Below are positions 22,976 through 33,190 of a stretch of DNA of 64,000 nt, piece by piece. The position numbers were made by a program, and so were the translations under genes. The DNA comes from Wolfiporia cocos (taxonomy: Eukaryota > Basidiomycota > Agaricomycetes > Polyporales > Phaeolaceae), in assembly GCA_029448655.1 (NCBI GenBank), contig JACCLO010000006.1:1550001-1614000 (forward strand). The letters are read 5' to 3'. The notes under the pieces are model-generated. The model worked only from the letters and a program-made list of their open reading frames with translations. It did no database searches and was not told the DNA's origin. Positions within the stretch are counted from its first letter, which is position 1. Each line of letters opens with the position of its first letter.

Positions 22976-24414
22976 ATGGAGCACGAGCAGCACCTCGAGG
23001 AAGGCGCCGAGGAAGAGTTCATCGACCCGAACGATGTCTACGTCGAGGTCAACGATGACGGCGATATGCTAATGGACGATGACATGGAGGGGGACGGCCA
23101 AGCATACGGCGCAGGCGAGGGCGAAGAGGACGAGATCGTGTGGGAAGACAACTCGATGCAGCACTTCCCGAACCACCGCAAGTCCGTGTTCGCGGTGTCG
23201 ACGCACCCGGTCGCGCCGCTCGCGGCGTCGGGCGGCGAGGATGACCTCGGGTACATCTGGGACTACACAACGGGCGACGAGCTCGTGAAGCTCACGGGGC
23301 ATACGGACAGCGTGACCGCGACGGGCTTCAGCGCGGACGGCGAGATGATCGCGACGGGCGGGATGGACGGGCGGGTGCGCATATGGCGCAGGGTTGGGAA
23401 GGAGAACTGGAAGCTGTGGGAGTTTCTGACGGAGCTGCAGGGGCCCGACGAGGTCATGGTGCGTGCCCGTGTCTACCGAAGAAATATATTTCGTTCTCAG
23501 TAAGAAGCCCACCGTCCGTTCAGTGGCTACGATGGCATCCGAAGGGAAGTGTCCTCCTCGCGGGATCGAACGACTCGACCGTCTGGCTATGGCAACGTAC
23601 GCCGTGCATTCCCTCGTGTCCCACCACTATCTGAATGATCTGCAGTACCCTCCGGAAATACCATGCAGGTCCTGGCAGGTCACACCGCGCCGGTACAGTG
23701 CGGAGACTTCACGCCCGACGGCAAGCGCATCATCACCGCCGATGCTGAAGGCACGCTCATCTTCTGGGACCCGCGGAATCCCGCGCCGCTCTTCAAACTT
23801 TCACCCACCGATGCGCGCTTTGACATGGACGGCATCACGTCCCTCGCAGTGAACCCTGCGTCGACACTGGCGGTGGTGGGCGGCACGACAGGCAGCGTGC
23901 GCGTGGTCAGCTTGAGCAAGGGTGAAGTTGTAGGTGCGCTCGGCGGACACCGGGAGGGCGAGAGTGTCGAGGCGGTAACGTTCGTTGAGCTCGCAAGCGC
24001 GGTAGCGGGCGCAGCGACAACGCAGAATGCAGGTGGTGTGGTCGTGACCGGCGGGACTGACGGCAAGGCGTGCATCTGGGACCTCAGCACGATGCGGCTA
24101 CGGGCAACGCTAGAGCATGAGGTTTGTCACATCGCCATTCAGTCAGCTTGCTGGCGTCGATCATGGCTGAACCGACATTTCCCCCGCAGGACGCAGTCAC
24201 AACTCTCCTCCGCCTGCCGTCACCGAAAGCGCATCTCGTCGTGTCCGGCTCTGCCGACAAAACACTACGCACATGGGATGCACGGACCGGAACGCTGATC
24301 CGAGAGCACAAGGGTCATCAAGGACCTATTCTGCAAGCTGCTCTCGGCCTGGGTGGTGGTGTCGTAGTCAGTGCAGGAGATGACGGGGTGTGTCTGGTCT
24401 TCCCGACCGAGTAA
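22976..24414 (+). CDS. SQT1: WD40 ribosome-assembly protein Sqt1/AAMP
   Basis: Four exons (22976-23458, 23524-23596, 23646-24121, 24190-24414) close to 418 residues. An acidic N-terminus of about 60 residues (many Asp/Glu, ending EDEIVWED) is followed by WD40 repeats forming one propeller: SGGEDDLGYIWD, ATGGMDGRVRIW, WLRWHPKGSVLLAGSNDSTVWLW, TADAEGTLIFWDPR, VVTGGTDGKACIWD and VSGSADKTLRTWDARTG. The acidic leader, the WHPKG...LLAGSND block and the overall length match AAMP of animals and Sqt1 of yeast, the dedicated chaperone that binds ribosomal protein uL16 (Rpl10) co-translationally and delivers it to the pre-60S subunit. No damage. Expected to be constitutively expressed in the cytosol. 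Confidence 0.9.
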
Positions 24415-25495
24415 AAACATAGACCATAGAGCGTATCCGATCACTGAGCAACTGTAAAATCCGTAGTGTAGCGCTATATAAACATCTGCAGGAATTGGGC
24501 GAGCGACAGCTGACACAGAGCCACCAAGAATGTAATATAGCCTTCTCTCCGAGGACGCCGGTCGTCAGAGTAGAATGGCTACGATTGGGCTGCGAGCATG
24601 TCCTCGAGGCTGGATGTCGAGGTATAGCAGGGAACATTCCCACCACTTCGACCCTACACCCACACGGCGTGCCGCAAGAGTGGCACGGCGTCCGCGTCTA
24701 CTGTCATAAATATAAAAGAGCATCAGGGTCTTGGCAGGTGTCACATCGTCACTGCGCAACGGATGCACGATGTAGCCAATGAGATGTAGGATCAAGCGCG
24801 AACATGAACGACTGATCGCTTGAACTGCGGCCGATCGCCACGTACGAAATAACCGCATCATGTAGGGACCAGGGACATCATCCAGGAGCCCAATAGTAAT
24901 CAGAAGCAACCAGTGGACCGGGAAGGAACAGGCTTCTAAGTTGAGGACCAAGCTTCGTGCGCGGAGCCCGGACGTCCTGCGAACATTACATTCGTCGGCC
25001 AGCGTCTCTGCAGCGATAAGTTCTGTCTGCGGCAGACCACTGCATACACTGCAGTGGGCTTGTCTGCTCATATCGTAGCGCAGCAGCCAGCAGAAGGTCG
25101 CATGCAGCGGAACAAGTTTCGGCGAAGCATGCACGGAGGATATCCCATGTAGTACGTCATCGGCGCACACGCGCAGGGTGTCTGGTCGTCATACTCCACG
25201 TCCCGGGACTCGCTCGAACGGTCGCTCACAGCGACAGAATAAGTCTTTTAGGACGATGTCACAGTATACAATCCGCGCGGATGAGGAGCCAGTTGTCGCG
25301 TTGGAAAGAAAGTCGAAGGACCGAGAAGAAAGGCGCCGAGTGTGCCTCGGATGGTCATGTGCGGGGTAAACAAACAAAATTCGGGGATCCCCGGTCATAT
25401 AAGGCGCTTGCCGGCCCCCATCATCTCGGTCTCCAGCTTTCCCCCTTCCCACAAGCTCGCTCGTTCGACGTCTGTTGCTCGTCCCTACCACAACG
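24415..25495. other. Intergenic DNA with likely promoter of the surface protein gene
   Basis: A 201-codon minus-strand frame (24565-25170) has no ATG start and no recognisable domain, so it is not called. A TATA-like element is noted separately near 25395. Otherwise nothing is recognised. Confidence 0.45.
25395..25404 (+). promoter_or_regulatory. Putative TATA box of GPI-protein gene
   Basis: TCATATAAGG lies about 100 bp upstream of the ATG at 25496, a plausible spacing for a transcription start about 30 bp downstream. The following leader is rich in C/T (CCCCCTTCCC), common upstream of strongly expressed fungal genes. Confidence 0.5.
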
Positions 25496-26552
25496 ATGAA
25501 GTCCACTCTTTTCGCTGTTGCCGCCCTTGTTGCTGGCGTGGCTAGCTTGACCATCAACACTCCGTACGTGCAGTGTTTGATTGTTCGTCAGTTCATCATA
25601 CTCACAGCCCTCTAGGAGCGATGTCAGCGAATGTGTTCCCACCGAATTCACTTGGTCTGGTGGAACAGGTATGGGGGACTCTTCATTGCCATCTTGACGT
25701 AGCTGACATGCCCTTGCAGCTCCCTACTACCTGGTATGCTGTCCTCACATATAGGGGTGTTTGTCTCTCACTCAACAACATTTGCGCTGGAATTTTTACA
25801 GAGGTGGGTTACGATCTGTCATTAAGCGCTGTCAATCCTGATAACATCTTTTGTTCAGCATTGAGCCCGGATCTGACCCCACCGGCGCTCCCCTCCAGCA
25901 GTATGGTCCGCTCAGCGGTACCTCCCTCACGTGGCCGACCAACATCACTGCCAGTGTGTACAGTTCCTCATCCTCGTCCGCGAGATGCTAAGATGTCTGT
26001 CGCAGATACTCAGGTTAGTTTGACGATCAAGGACTCTACTGGTGCGACCGACCAGTCCGCTCCCTTCGAGATCGGCACCGGTTGTACGTAAATTAGCCGA
26101 TCCATCAACCCACATACTCACCTGATTCAAACAGCCACTAGCTGCTTGAGCGTCTCCGCCGGATCGTCCTCTACTGCGGCGGGTACATCTAGTTCCTCTG
26201 CCGCTGCCAGCTCATCCGCTTTAACTACGTCCTCTGCGTCAGGCTCATCGTCAGGTTCATCCACCTCGTCTGCTTCCTCGTCTGCTTCCTCGTCTGCTTC
26301 CTCTGGAGCTTCGACGAGCGCATCCGGCTCTAGCGCTGCTGCTACGTCCACATCTCCATCGGGGTATGCAGTCGCTACAAATTTCTGTTGGTAGACAATT
26401 TAACGTTGATTCGCAGCTCTTCCTCGGCGACTTCATCTTCTGCGTCTGCCACCAACACCGCGTCTGGCAACGCCAGCGGCGCCATGGCCAATACTGCTAG
26501 CCTCGCCGTTGCTGGTATCGTTGGCGCTGGTCTGGCCGCTATCCTGGCCTAA
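25496..26552 (+). CDS. GPI-anchored Ser-rich surface protein, Kre9/Knh1-like
   Basis: Exons 25496-25563, 25616-25668, 25720-25733, 25802-25803, 25859-25953, 26006-26083, 26135-26363 and 26417-26552 close to 224 residues. A secretion signal MKSTLFAVAALVAGVAS is followed by a short beta-sandwich domain (SECVPTEFTWSGGTAPYYL, then IEPGSDPTG, TSLTWPTNIT, VSLTIKDSTG), the N-terminal Kre9/Knh1-like fold of many fungal cell-wall proteins. A Ser/Thr/Ala-rich stalk of about 100 residues, presumably O-mannosylated, and a hydrophobic C-terminal tail (LAVAGIVGAGLAAILA) preceded by small residues mark a GPI attachment signal. Likely role: cell-wall or septum surface protein. Two very small exons (14 nt and 2 nt) are required to keep the frame; the 2-nt exon is the least certain part of the model. 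Confidence 0.8.
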
Positions 26553-27100
26553 GCACGCATTGCTCGTTGTGGCAAAAGGGCAGTCTTTTGCTTGATACTT
26601 GCTCTCATCGGACGATATAGTATACAGACTCCGCTTCATCTGTTCTGTTGCATGCCGACCGACGTCGTGATACCATAAATGCGGCTTGCTACACCCCCTC
26701 TGTACACTCACATAATTTGTCTGAACCCTTGTCTGCCCTTTTTGTGTGATACTTTACACCTTCCCTGCTTTGTTACTGCTGTATGTGACTTTGCGCGCTC
26801 TCGGTTCCGGAGCTGTTCTTGTAGTGGTCGTTCGTTGTAGACCGCGATTGATGTACCAGAAACGCTTACGATCCGAATGAAATGCTCTGTCCATTTTATG
26901 CACGTCCGAGCTACCAACATCAAGGTGTAGGAACGAAGCTTGATGATAGCAGTGCGCGTGGTTGTGGAGCAGTTCCAGTAAATCGACATGAAACTGAAAC
27001 TCAAGGCATGTATATCTTCTGGGGTAGTCTCGATCAGACGTTCTGGCAGTGCACGTGCCGCTCGAGAGAGAGAGAGAGACAACCATTTATACCCCGCAGT
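26553..27100. other. 3' region of surface-protein gene and LINE insertion flank
   Basis: No gene. It contains a short (GA)n tract near 27061-27078 and one of the two short inverted-repeat copies that flank the LINE (about 27017-27055). Confidence 0.4.
27017..27055 (-). repeat. Short repeat, inverted copy at 33148-33183
   Basis: Read on the minus strand, the block GCGGCACGTGC, a few variable bases, then AGAACGTCTGATCGAGAC matches the plus strand at about 33148-33183 at most positions (one mismatch in the last 21). The two copies lie on either side of the LINE coding region in opposite orientation. Confidence 0.6.
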
Positions 27101-27253
27101 CAGTATCCTATGTACATGTGCGGCAGCTAACTAGAGCCACAGTGAAAGTAAAGAGTATCGTAGTAATGAGTAGGGTGGTGTGAGCGGTCGTACTTGTGTT
27201 AGGTATCGTAACGTAATGTCATGGTCGTAGCCAGTAATGGCGGTGATGTTGGC

Positions 27254-30200
27254 TTACCCTGGGTCGAAAATCCTTCGGGGGCCGTCTTGTTTGATAAATG
27301 CGCAGGAGTGCTTGAGGAACGATATTATTGCCCGCCAGCCTTTGACGGTACCGAGGATGAAGGAGAGTTGGAGCGAAGGTGAAGCTTCTCGAAGGAAAGA
27401 ACGTGCGTGGTGGTGTAAAGGGCATTGCAGTAAGACGTGACGTCTCGTTTGGACCGTGTTGTTGTCGCAAGGACAAAGTGGTGATTCGTTAGGTACGAAA
27501 CGTTGGTAGTATTCGCCGATAAATGCGTGGCCGGTAATGCATTGTAGGAGGCGAGATTGGATATGTCTAGTCTCCGTAAAGTTTCGTAGAACGGGGTGGA
27601 GCGTGTACGTAGGTAGTGCGGTTAACGCATATCTCGAAGAGTTTATGCGATTTTTAGAAACCCACTCCTTTTGCCAGCGTCGTAGTGTGCGGTGGCGAGC
27701 ATTGGACCGTAACCAAGTTATGGTGGGTGGTATGTGGTCAGGTAGGAGAACTGCTGCGCGTGCTAGCTGGTCGACGTGCTCGTTGCCCGGAATGCCCTTG
27801 TGACTGGGGCACCAGTGAATGGTGACGGAGATATCAACGTATGTGCTAAGAAGTTCGTTGGTGGCATCGTGGAAGAGAATGCTGTCGATTTGGCCTGGGT
27901 GTTTCGACGTGTCGTAGACTTTGTCGATGACCGCAGTGTTATCGATGAAGTAGTGAATGTGGGTGGTACGGTAGCCGTGTGTGGGTAGGATGTCAAGGAT
28001 GCGATTAGCGGCCATGGCAGCTGCACATAGTTCCGCATCGAAAGATGTGGCTTGTGGGCCTAGTCCTCTCGCCTCGTGGTGAAGGTGTGCGCCTCGATGG
28101 GTAACGAGGAATGCTGCACCGGTATGCGGTTTGCGTCGGTAGCGTGGCGTGCGTGATGATCCATCGGTATATATCGCGAGGTGATCAGGGTTGGTGGCGA
28201 TGACGTCGATCAGGTGTTGGATTCGACGACGGTGGGTGTGGCGTTCGTTCTTTGTGGACTTCTGCGCAATGGTATCAAATTGAAGACGGTTGCCCCATTT
28301 TGGTTGACGATCCCAGGGTGCCTGTATGAAAGGGTCAAGTCGTTCAGTATCAGTAGGGAGTATGTGGTGGACGTAAGTAAGTGGGTTCGTGTAAGGGTAG
28401 GTTTTGTTGATCGTACGTAAAGTAAGAGGGTATGGTTGTTTGACATTGGAGTAACGACGGTTATGGACAGGGGAGTGGGCAGGGAGGGTACGAGTACGAA
28501 TGGCATATTGAGTGACGATTTGATGGAGAGTAAAAGGAATGGGGAGAATGGATGCAAGGTGTTCACGAGAGTCTATAGGTGTGGTACGAAAAGTGCCTAG
28601 GATCATAGTGAGACATTGATTTTGTACACGAATGAATGGTTGAACGAGTGTAAGTTGTCGGTGTCCATTGTAATATAGCGGTGCACCGTAAGTCATGATA
28701 GGAAGGATTGTCGCAAGGTAGAGGTGGCGGATGGCGTTGACATGAAGTCCCCGGGTGGAGGTGACAAGTTGTCGGAGTGCGTAGGAGGTGGTGAGTGCGA
28801 AACGTGCTCGTGTGGCGATATGGTCACGGAAGGTAAGGTGGGAGTCGATCCAGAAGCCTAGCCAGCGTATGGATTTGGATGGCGTGACAGTTAAGTCGCT
28901 GTGGTCGGGAAGGGACAAGTGAAGGGAAGGTTGGAATGGGGTGTGGTGTCGTCGGCGGGTTGGAAAAAGGTGACAGAGATCGATTTTGTCGGCTCCGATG
29001 AATAGGCCTATGTCGTGTAAAATGGTGCATGCTTTGCGCACATTGGTGGCGATACTTGTGGTGGTCATTTCGAGGTTCGGTCCTGCACAAAGTAGGGCGA
29101 AGTCGTCGACATAGGAGTAAAGGGTACAATCAGTAACATTGGAGGAGTCGAGGGGATGAGGGAAAGCTCGAAGAAGTGGTGATGCGTAGATGGTAGAAAG
29201 GACGGGGGATAGCGGCGATCCTTGGGGGATTCCCACATTGCCGACGGGGAAGGTGCGGCTGGTGGAAGAGTCGATGTGAAAAGCTACGGTACGGTCAGTG
29301 ATAAATGATTGTGTCCAACGAATGACGTTGTTGGAAAAACCTAGAAGGTATAGCTGGTATAAAAGTCGATCGTGATTGATGTTGTTGAAGAATCCGGAAA
29401 TGTCGAGTGTAACGAAGGTGGCGACGCGGCCCTGCTTCCAAATATTTTTAACGTCAGTAACGAATGTGGTACCTGCATCGATCGTGGACGAGTTATTGCG
29501 TCCACCAAACTGGTAAGCTGGTATGAGGTCGTAGTGGCCAATGTCGTAGAGAATGCGTCGTGCGAGGATCTTTTCGATAAGCTTAGACAGGTTTTCAATG
29601 AGTGTGATGGGTCGGTACGCTTTAGTGTTAGTATAATCGTTCTTGTTGGGTTTAGGGATTGGGGTGACATATCCGTGTCGGAGACAAGTTGGGAGATAAC
29701 CGAGTTGGAGGGATGCGTTAATAAAATTAACGAGGAGGGGTGCGTTTGACGTGGTAAGTGCCCATTTTAGAGCACGCCAATTGGTGCCAGACAAGCCTGG
29801 GGCTGTAGAGTTAGAGCAGTCCCGAATGGCGTGTAGGATCTCGCCAAGAGTGACTGGTGGAAAGTCACGAGTGGGTAATGGAGGTGGGTCGTGTGGGAGT
29901 TGAATAGGAATTGGTGGGCCGTGTGGTGGAAAGAACGTCTGTGCTAGTGCGTTAGCTTTTTCGTCAATGGTATGAATGAGTGTATCGTGAAAAAGAAGTG
30001 GAGGAAAGTGCAATCTGCGTCGTTGATAAGGCCATTTTGCAATGGACCAGAGATCGGAGTGTTGTTGTCGGTCGATGATGTCGTGTGCCCAGTTGCGTTT
30101 TGCCTTGCGGGCTACGTAGCGTAGTTGTCGACGTAGTCGTTGTTGGTCTTGGCGGTTGGTAGTGTTTGCGATTAGGTTGGCTAACTGGTCGCATTCGTGA

Positions 30201-31183
30201 TTCCACCAATATGCCTTAGTGCGTGTGGTGGTTCTTCGGGGGCGCATGGTGTCGGCAGTAGCAGTGCGACAGGCAAGAAGAAAGTGTTGTGCTGCCTCGT
30301 CGAGTTGGTGTGTAGTCGTATAAGTGAGAGGGAAGGAGTGAAAGGAAAGAGCGTGGTTGAAAGCGTCTTTCCAGTTGCGGTAGTGTGCTGGGTCGATGCG
30401 ATAAGACTTGGGTGGGTTAGGTGTAGGGGTGTAATCGAACAGAGTAAGGTGGCAAATGGACGCGAGATGATCAGAATGCCAGAGAGGGTTATCGGAAATT
30501 TCAAAGTGATGGAATATCATGGAGGGCATGGAGCGTATAAAGGTGAGGTCGAGGATGGAAGGTTGTTGATTAGCATGCCCATGACGGGTGGGTGTAGTGT
30601 TGTCGTTTAAGAGGACGAGGTGTGCGTGTTGCGTCCAAGCGAGGAGGGAGTCACCATGGGCGAAGTGGAAATGAGGGAGTGTGTTAGCGAGTGCCCATGT
30701 CGGGTGATGGAGGTTGAAGTCGCCGGAAAGAAGTAGAAAATGGTCCGGTGGAGGGTTGGTGTCGAGAAGATCTAGTAAAGGTTGATGGAGAAGGGAAGGT
30801 TGGTTGTAAAAATTACAAATGGTGAACGTATGAGAGGGTGATGTGAACGATAGTGGAAGAATATGTGGGTGGGGTGGGACGAAGGGGTGGTAGGTAATGT
30901 GGAAGTGTTGTGTAAGTCTGGGTCGAACGTAGATGGCCACGTATGGTCTGATGTGAGTTGGTAGGGTGGGGAGGAAAAGAGTCCATGCGATATTAGTGTT
31001 AGTGTGTGAACGAGGGAGTGGTGCGATGCCTAGTGTGGCTTTCGACATCCAAGAATGATCGTACCAGATTTCCTGTAAAAGAACGATGTCGTAATCTGTG
31101 GCTGTATTGAGGACAAGGTGAGTAAGTATGTTAGATCCCGCAACGTTGAGAGAAAGAATACGAATTTGATCACAGATTTTCAT
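27254..31183 (-). CDS. LINE ORF2: endonuclease-reverse transcriptase-RNase H
   Basis: 1309 residues, uninterrupted, with a real ATG. Domains in order: an APE-type endonuclease (residues ~8-250; ILSLNVAGSN, IVLLQEIWYD, LLSGDFNLHHPTW, HSDHLASI), which nicks target DNA; a reverse transcriptase (~495-800; YRPITLIENLSKLIEKILAR, LDISGFFNNINHDR, GIPQGSPLSPVL, catalytic YVDD in YSYVDDFALL); an RNase H (~1010-1140; AIYTDGSS, FDAELCAAAMA, FIDNTAV, HWCPSHKGIPGNEHVDQLA); and a C-terminal Cys/His cluster (CPCDNNTVQTRRHVLLQCPL). All catalytic acidic residues are visible. Its ATG overlaps the stop of ORF1 (ATGA), which suggests translation by termination-reinitiation. Confidence 0.93.
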   Translation of the reverse strand: MKICDQIRILSLNVAGSNILTHLVLNTATDYDIVLLQEIWYDHSWMSKATLGIAPLPRSHTNTNIAWTLFLPTLPTHIRPYVAIYVRPRLTQHFHITYHPFVPPHPHILPLSFTSPSHTFTICNFYNQPSLLHQPLLDLLDTNPPPDHFLLLSGDFNLHHPTWALANTLPHFHFAHGDSLLAWTQHAHLVLLNDNTTPTRHGHANQQPSILDLTFIRSMPSMIFHHFEISDNPLWHSDHLASICHLTLFDYTPTPNPPKSYRIDPAHYRNWKDAFNHALSFHSFPLTYTTTHQLDEAAQHFLLACRTATADTMRPRRTTTRTKAYWWNHECDQLANLIANTTNRQDQQRLRRQLRYVARKAKRNWAHDIIDRQQHSDLWSIAKWPYQRRRLHFPPLLFHDTLIHTIDEKANALAQTFFPPHGPPIPIQLPHDPPPLPTRDFPPVTLGEILHAIRDCSNSTAPGLSGTNWRALKWALTTSNAPLLVNFINASLQLGYLPTCLRHGYVTPIPKPNKNDYTNTKAYRPITLIENLSKLIEKILARRILYDIGHYDLIPAYQFGGRNNSSTIDAGTTFVTDVKNIWKQGRVATFVTLDISGFFNNINHDRLLYQLYLLGFSNNVIRWTQSFITDRTVAFHIDSSTSRTFPVGNVGIPQGSPLSPVLSTIYASPLLRAFPHPLDSSNVTDCTLYSYVDDFALLCAGPNLEMTTTSIATNVRKACTILHDIGLFIGADKIDLCHLFPTRRRHHTPFQPSLHLSLPDHSDLTVTPSKSIRWLGFWIDSHLTFRDHIATRARFALTTSYALRQLVTSTRGLHVNAIRHLYLATILPIMTYGAPLYYNGHRQLTLVQPFIRVQNQCLTMILGTFRTTPIDSREHLASILPIPFTLHQIVTQYAIRTRTLPAHSPVHNRRYSNVKQPYPLTLRTINKTYPYTNPLTYVHHILPTDTERLDPFIQAPWDRQPKWGNRLQFDTIAQKSTKNERHTHRRRIQHLIDVIATNPDHLAIYTDGSSRTPRYRRKPHTGAAFLVTHRGAHLHHEARGLGPQATSFDAELCAAAMAANRILDILPTHGYRTTHIHYFIDNTAVIDKVYDTSKHPGQIDSILFHDATNELLSTYVDISVTIHWCPSHKGIPGNEHVDQLARAAVLLPDHIPPTITWLRSNARHRTLRRWQKEWVSKNRINSSRYALTALPTYTLHPVLRNFTETRHIQSRLLQCITGHAFIGEYYQRFVPNESPLCPCDNNTVQTRRHVLLQCPLHHHARSFLREASPSLQLSFILGTVKGWRAIISFLKHSCAFIKQDGPRRIFDPG

Positions 31184-33120
31184 ACTGCATGGAAGGGGAG
31201 GGGGTCGTCTTCGGTGAAGGATGGGATGTATACGGGGTCAAGGGGTAGGCGGAATCGTTCCCGGTGTGGGCAGTGGACATCGTCGGCAAAGTGTGGGCCG
31301 CCACATTCTGCACAACGTTTGTAGTCGCATTCGGGTTCGGCGGATCCTGTGGATTGGCAATGGTAGCAGTTACGTCTGTGGGTGATTTCGGCATGGTCGT
31401 CTCCGCATTGTCGGCACGTTTGAGGTGCGCGGCATGGGTTCTTGGGGGTGCTGACGTGGCCGAGTTTCCAGCAACGTCGGCATTGGACGAGGCGGGGTTT
31501 GTCACGGTAGTCGACTGCTGTGACTCGTCGTCCAAACATACCTAGGGTGGACGACTTCACTGCAGTTGCCAGTTTACCTGTTGGATCTTCGAAGCTAATG
31601 ACGACATTAGCATAGAGTTGGTCTATCATATTTTCTTCACGGCGCAACCAGCGTATGTCGTGAGTGAGGGAGACTGTGGAGAGGATGCGGTTGTGGCGTA
31701 AGGTGTTTTCAAGTGCTTCGGCATTGTATCGTGGTGCGGTGGGGTAAGGTCGACAAGGGACGCCTTGTAGAACGAGTCGTGCCCAAGGAATGTTTTGCGA
31801 AATGATGACATGGTCGGGTAGGGAGAATTCTTGTCTGATACGAGGTATGACGTTAGTGCGGATATAATCGTGAGTGACATTATTTTCGAAGTAGAGAAGA
31901 ATGTTGTTGTTGAGGGTCCACTTGATGTATGCGACTGTTGCATCACGAGATTGGATCGCTTTGTGGAGACCGGCATTGATGCGTTGGCAAATGGAATCAT
32001 CACTAGCTTTCTTGTTGATGTTTCCCGGAATGCGGTTGCCGAATCTAATTACCCATTCGAGCTTGTCTTGGGTGGAGCGTGTAGGGATGTCTGCGGTGGG
32101 TCGGTTGGGGTGAGCTGGTGGTGGTTGGTTGGGTCGACGTGGTCCTTGGTTGGACGCGGTTGCCTGTGCATAGGACTGCGGTTTCTTGCGTTTAGTGACT
32201 GTGGTGAACGAGGGAGGGGTAGGTTGTGGTAGCGATGGGAAGTGATCTTCGTCCAGGTATAAGTCGCAGTCGTCAGTGGTTGCTGTGGGTTGAGGGGGTG
32301 GGTTGGTAGTGCGGACGTGAGATTCCTGAGTGCGAGGCTGCTTGGGCGGTGCGGTCGGTGGATTAGTGGGTGGTTGTTTGCGGATGTGTGGGTTGGGCGG
32401 TGCGGGCGGCTGTACGGGCGTAGGGTTGTTGACACGTTGTTCCAGCCTGTCTAGGCGCTGAAGAATAAGTTGCAAGGTGGTGGTAAGAACGTCAGGTTCT
32501 GCAATAGCTGGGGGTTGGGTGAGTGGAGTGGGAACGAGTGGTACGATGGTAGGAGGTGGAATGGCTTCAATGGGAATGGGAGAGGGTTGACGTTCAGGTG
32601 TGGGAGGTTGAGAAATGCGCGGGAGCGATTCAGAGTCGTCCATGTCCGAAAAGGTATCGTCCCGTTTGTGGATGAGGTCGTCGATGTAGTGGTGAAGATG
32701 CATAAGTTCGTCGCGGAGACGAGTCATAAATACGTGGTCACGGAGGCCGCGAGCGGCGAATTCGGTGGCACCGGTGCCGATGGATTCGAGCATACGGTGG
32801 GTGGCAGTGGAGTAGGTGAGAAGAGGGTGGGTGAGATCGGTATCGTGATGGAGGTCATATACATGTTGAGCGTCGCGAGCGATAATACCAAGAGCTATTA
32901 CCGCGGAAGCAGAGGTCAAGGATCCTTCATAGTCGTTGTCATAAATATCGAGAAGAGGATAATTGGGCATATAGGAGAGAGGTGATGATTCGCGAGAAGG
33001 GGGTATGGGTTTTGGAGCCTCTAAAGAAACGTCGGGAGGGTTGGGGGAGGGAGGAACCGATGGTGGCGAAGGCTCTGGGAGAGGGGGAGAGTCTTCGTGG
33101 TTGGGCGCCTGTTCAGACAT
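31180..33120 (-). CDS. LINE ORF1: Gag-like nucleic-acid-binding protein
   Basis: 646 residues from the first ATG at 33120; the frame is open a little further upstream but only with GTG. The N-terminal third is Pro-rich with a leucine/arginine heptad stretch (TTLQLILQRLDRLEQRV), likely for oligomerisation. The middle is basic. The C-terminus has CCHC zinc knuckles: CRRCWKLGHVSTPKNPC, CRQCGDDHAEITHRRNC, CYHCQSTGSAEPEC and CAECGGPHFADDVHC. It binds element RNA in the RNP. The last codons overlap ORF2 by the ATGA junction at 31180-31183. Confidence 0.9.
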   Translation of the reverse strand: MSEQAPNHEDSPPLPEPSPPSVPPSPNPPDVSLEAPKPIPPSRESSPLSYMPNYPLLDIYDNDYEGSLTSASAVIALGIIARDAQHVYDLHHDTDLTHPLLTYSTATHRMLESIGTGATEFAARGLRDHVFMTRLRDELMHLHHYIDDLIHKRDDTFSDMDDSESLPRISQPPTPERQPSPIPIEAIPPPTIVPLVPTPLTQPPAIAEPDVLTTTLQLILQRLDRLEQRVNNPTPVQPPAPPNPHIRKQPPTNPPTAPPKQPRTQESHVRTTNPPPQPTATTDDCDLYLDEDHFPSLPQPTPPSFTTVTKRKKPQSYAQATASNQGPRRPNQPPPAHPNRPTADIPTRSTQDKLEWVIRFGNRIPGNINKKASDDSICQRINAGLHKAIQSRDATVAYIKWTLNNNILLYFENNVTHDYIRTNVIPRIRQEFSLPDHVIISQNIPWARLVLQGVPCRPYPTAPRYNAEALENTLRHNRILSTVSLTHDIRWLRREENMIDQLYANVVISFEDPTGKLATAVKSSTLGMFGRRVTAVDYRDKPRLVQCRRCWKLGHVSTPKNPCRAPQTCRQCGDDHAEITHRRNCYHCQSTGSAEPECDYKRCAECGGPHFADDVHCPHRERFRLPLDPVYIPSFTEDDPLPFHAV

Positions 33121-33147
33121 GATGGTGGTTCGAGTGCAAGAGGCTGA

Positions 33148-33183
33148 CGGCACGTGCCGCTCGAGAACATCTGATCGAGACTA
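33148..33183 (+). repeat. Short repeat, inverted copy of 27017-27055
   Basis: ACGGCACGTGCCGCTCGAGA followed by ACATCTGATCGAGACTAC. It lies in the presumed 5' untranslated region of the LINE, upstream of the ORF1 ATG, and is inverted relative to the copy beyond the LINE 3' end. Confidence 0.6.
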
Positions 33184-33190
33184 CTTATGG

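Larger units (their letters stand above)
27130..33190 (-). mobile_element. Full-length two-ORF LINE (Tad-like non-LTR retrotransposon)
   Basis: About 6 kb on the minus strand with an intact Gag-like ORF1 (33120-31180) and intact ORF2 (31183-27254) carrying an AP-type endonuclease, reverse transcriptase and RNase H. The domain set and the CCHC-type ORF1 fit the fungal Tad1 clade. The 3' untranslated part (below 27254) carries tandem-like TACGATAC / TTACGTTACG motifs instead of a poly(A) tail. Exact termini and target duplication could not be fixed by eye, so the coordinates are approximate. There are no stops or frameshifts in either ORF, so this copy may be recently inserted. Confidence 0.85.

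Noticed and set aside
24565..25170. 201-codon minus-strand frame upstream of the surface-protein gene
   Set aside because: No ATG start, no recognisable domain, high Cys/Arg/Leu composition typical of chance frames, and it overlaps a probable promoter region.
28210..32985. Antisense frames over the LINE
   Set aside because: No domains; the minus strand encodes complete endonuclease, RT and RNase H.
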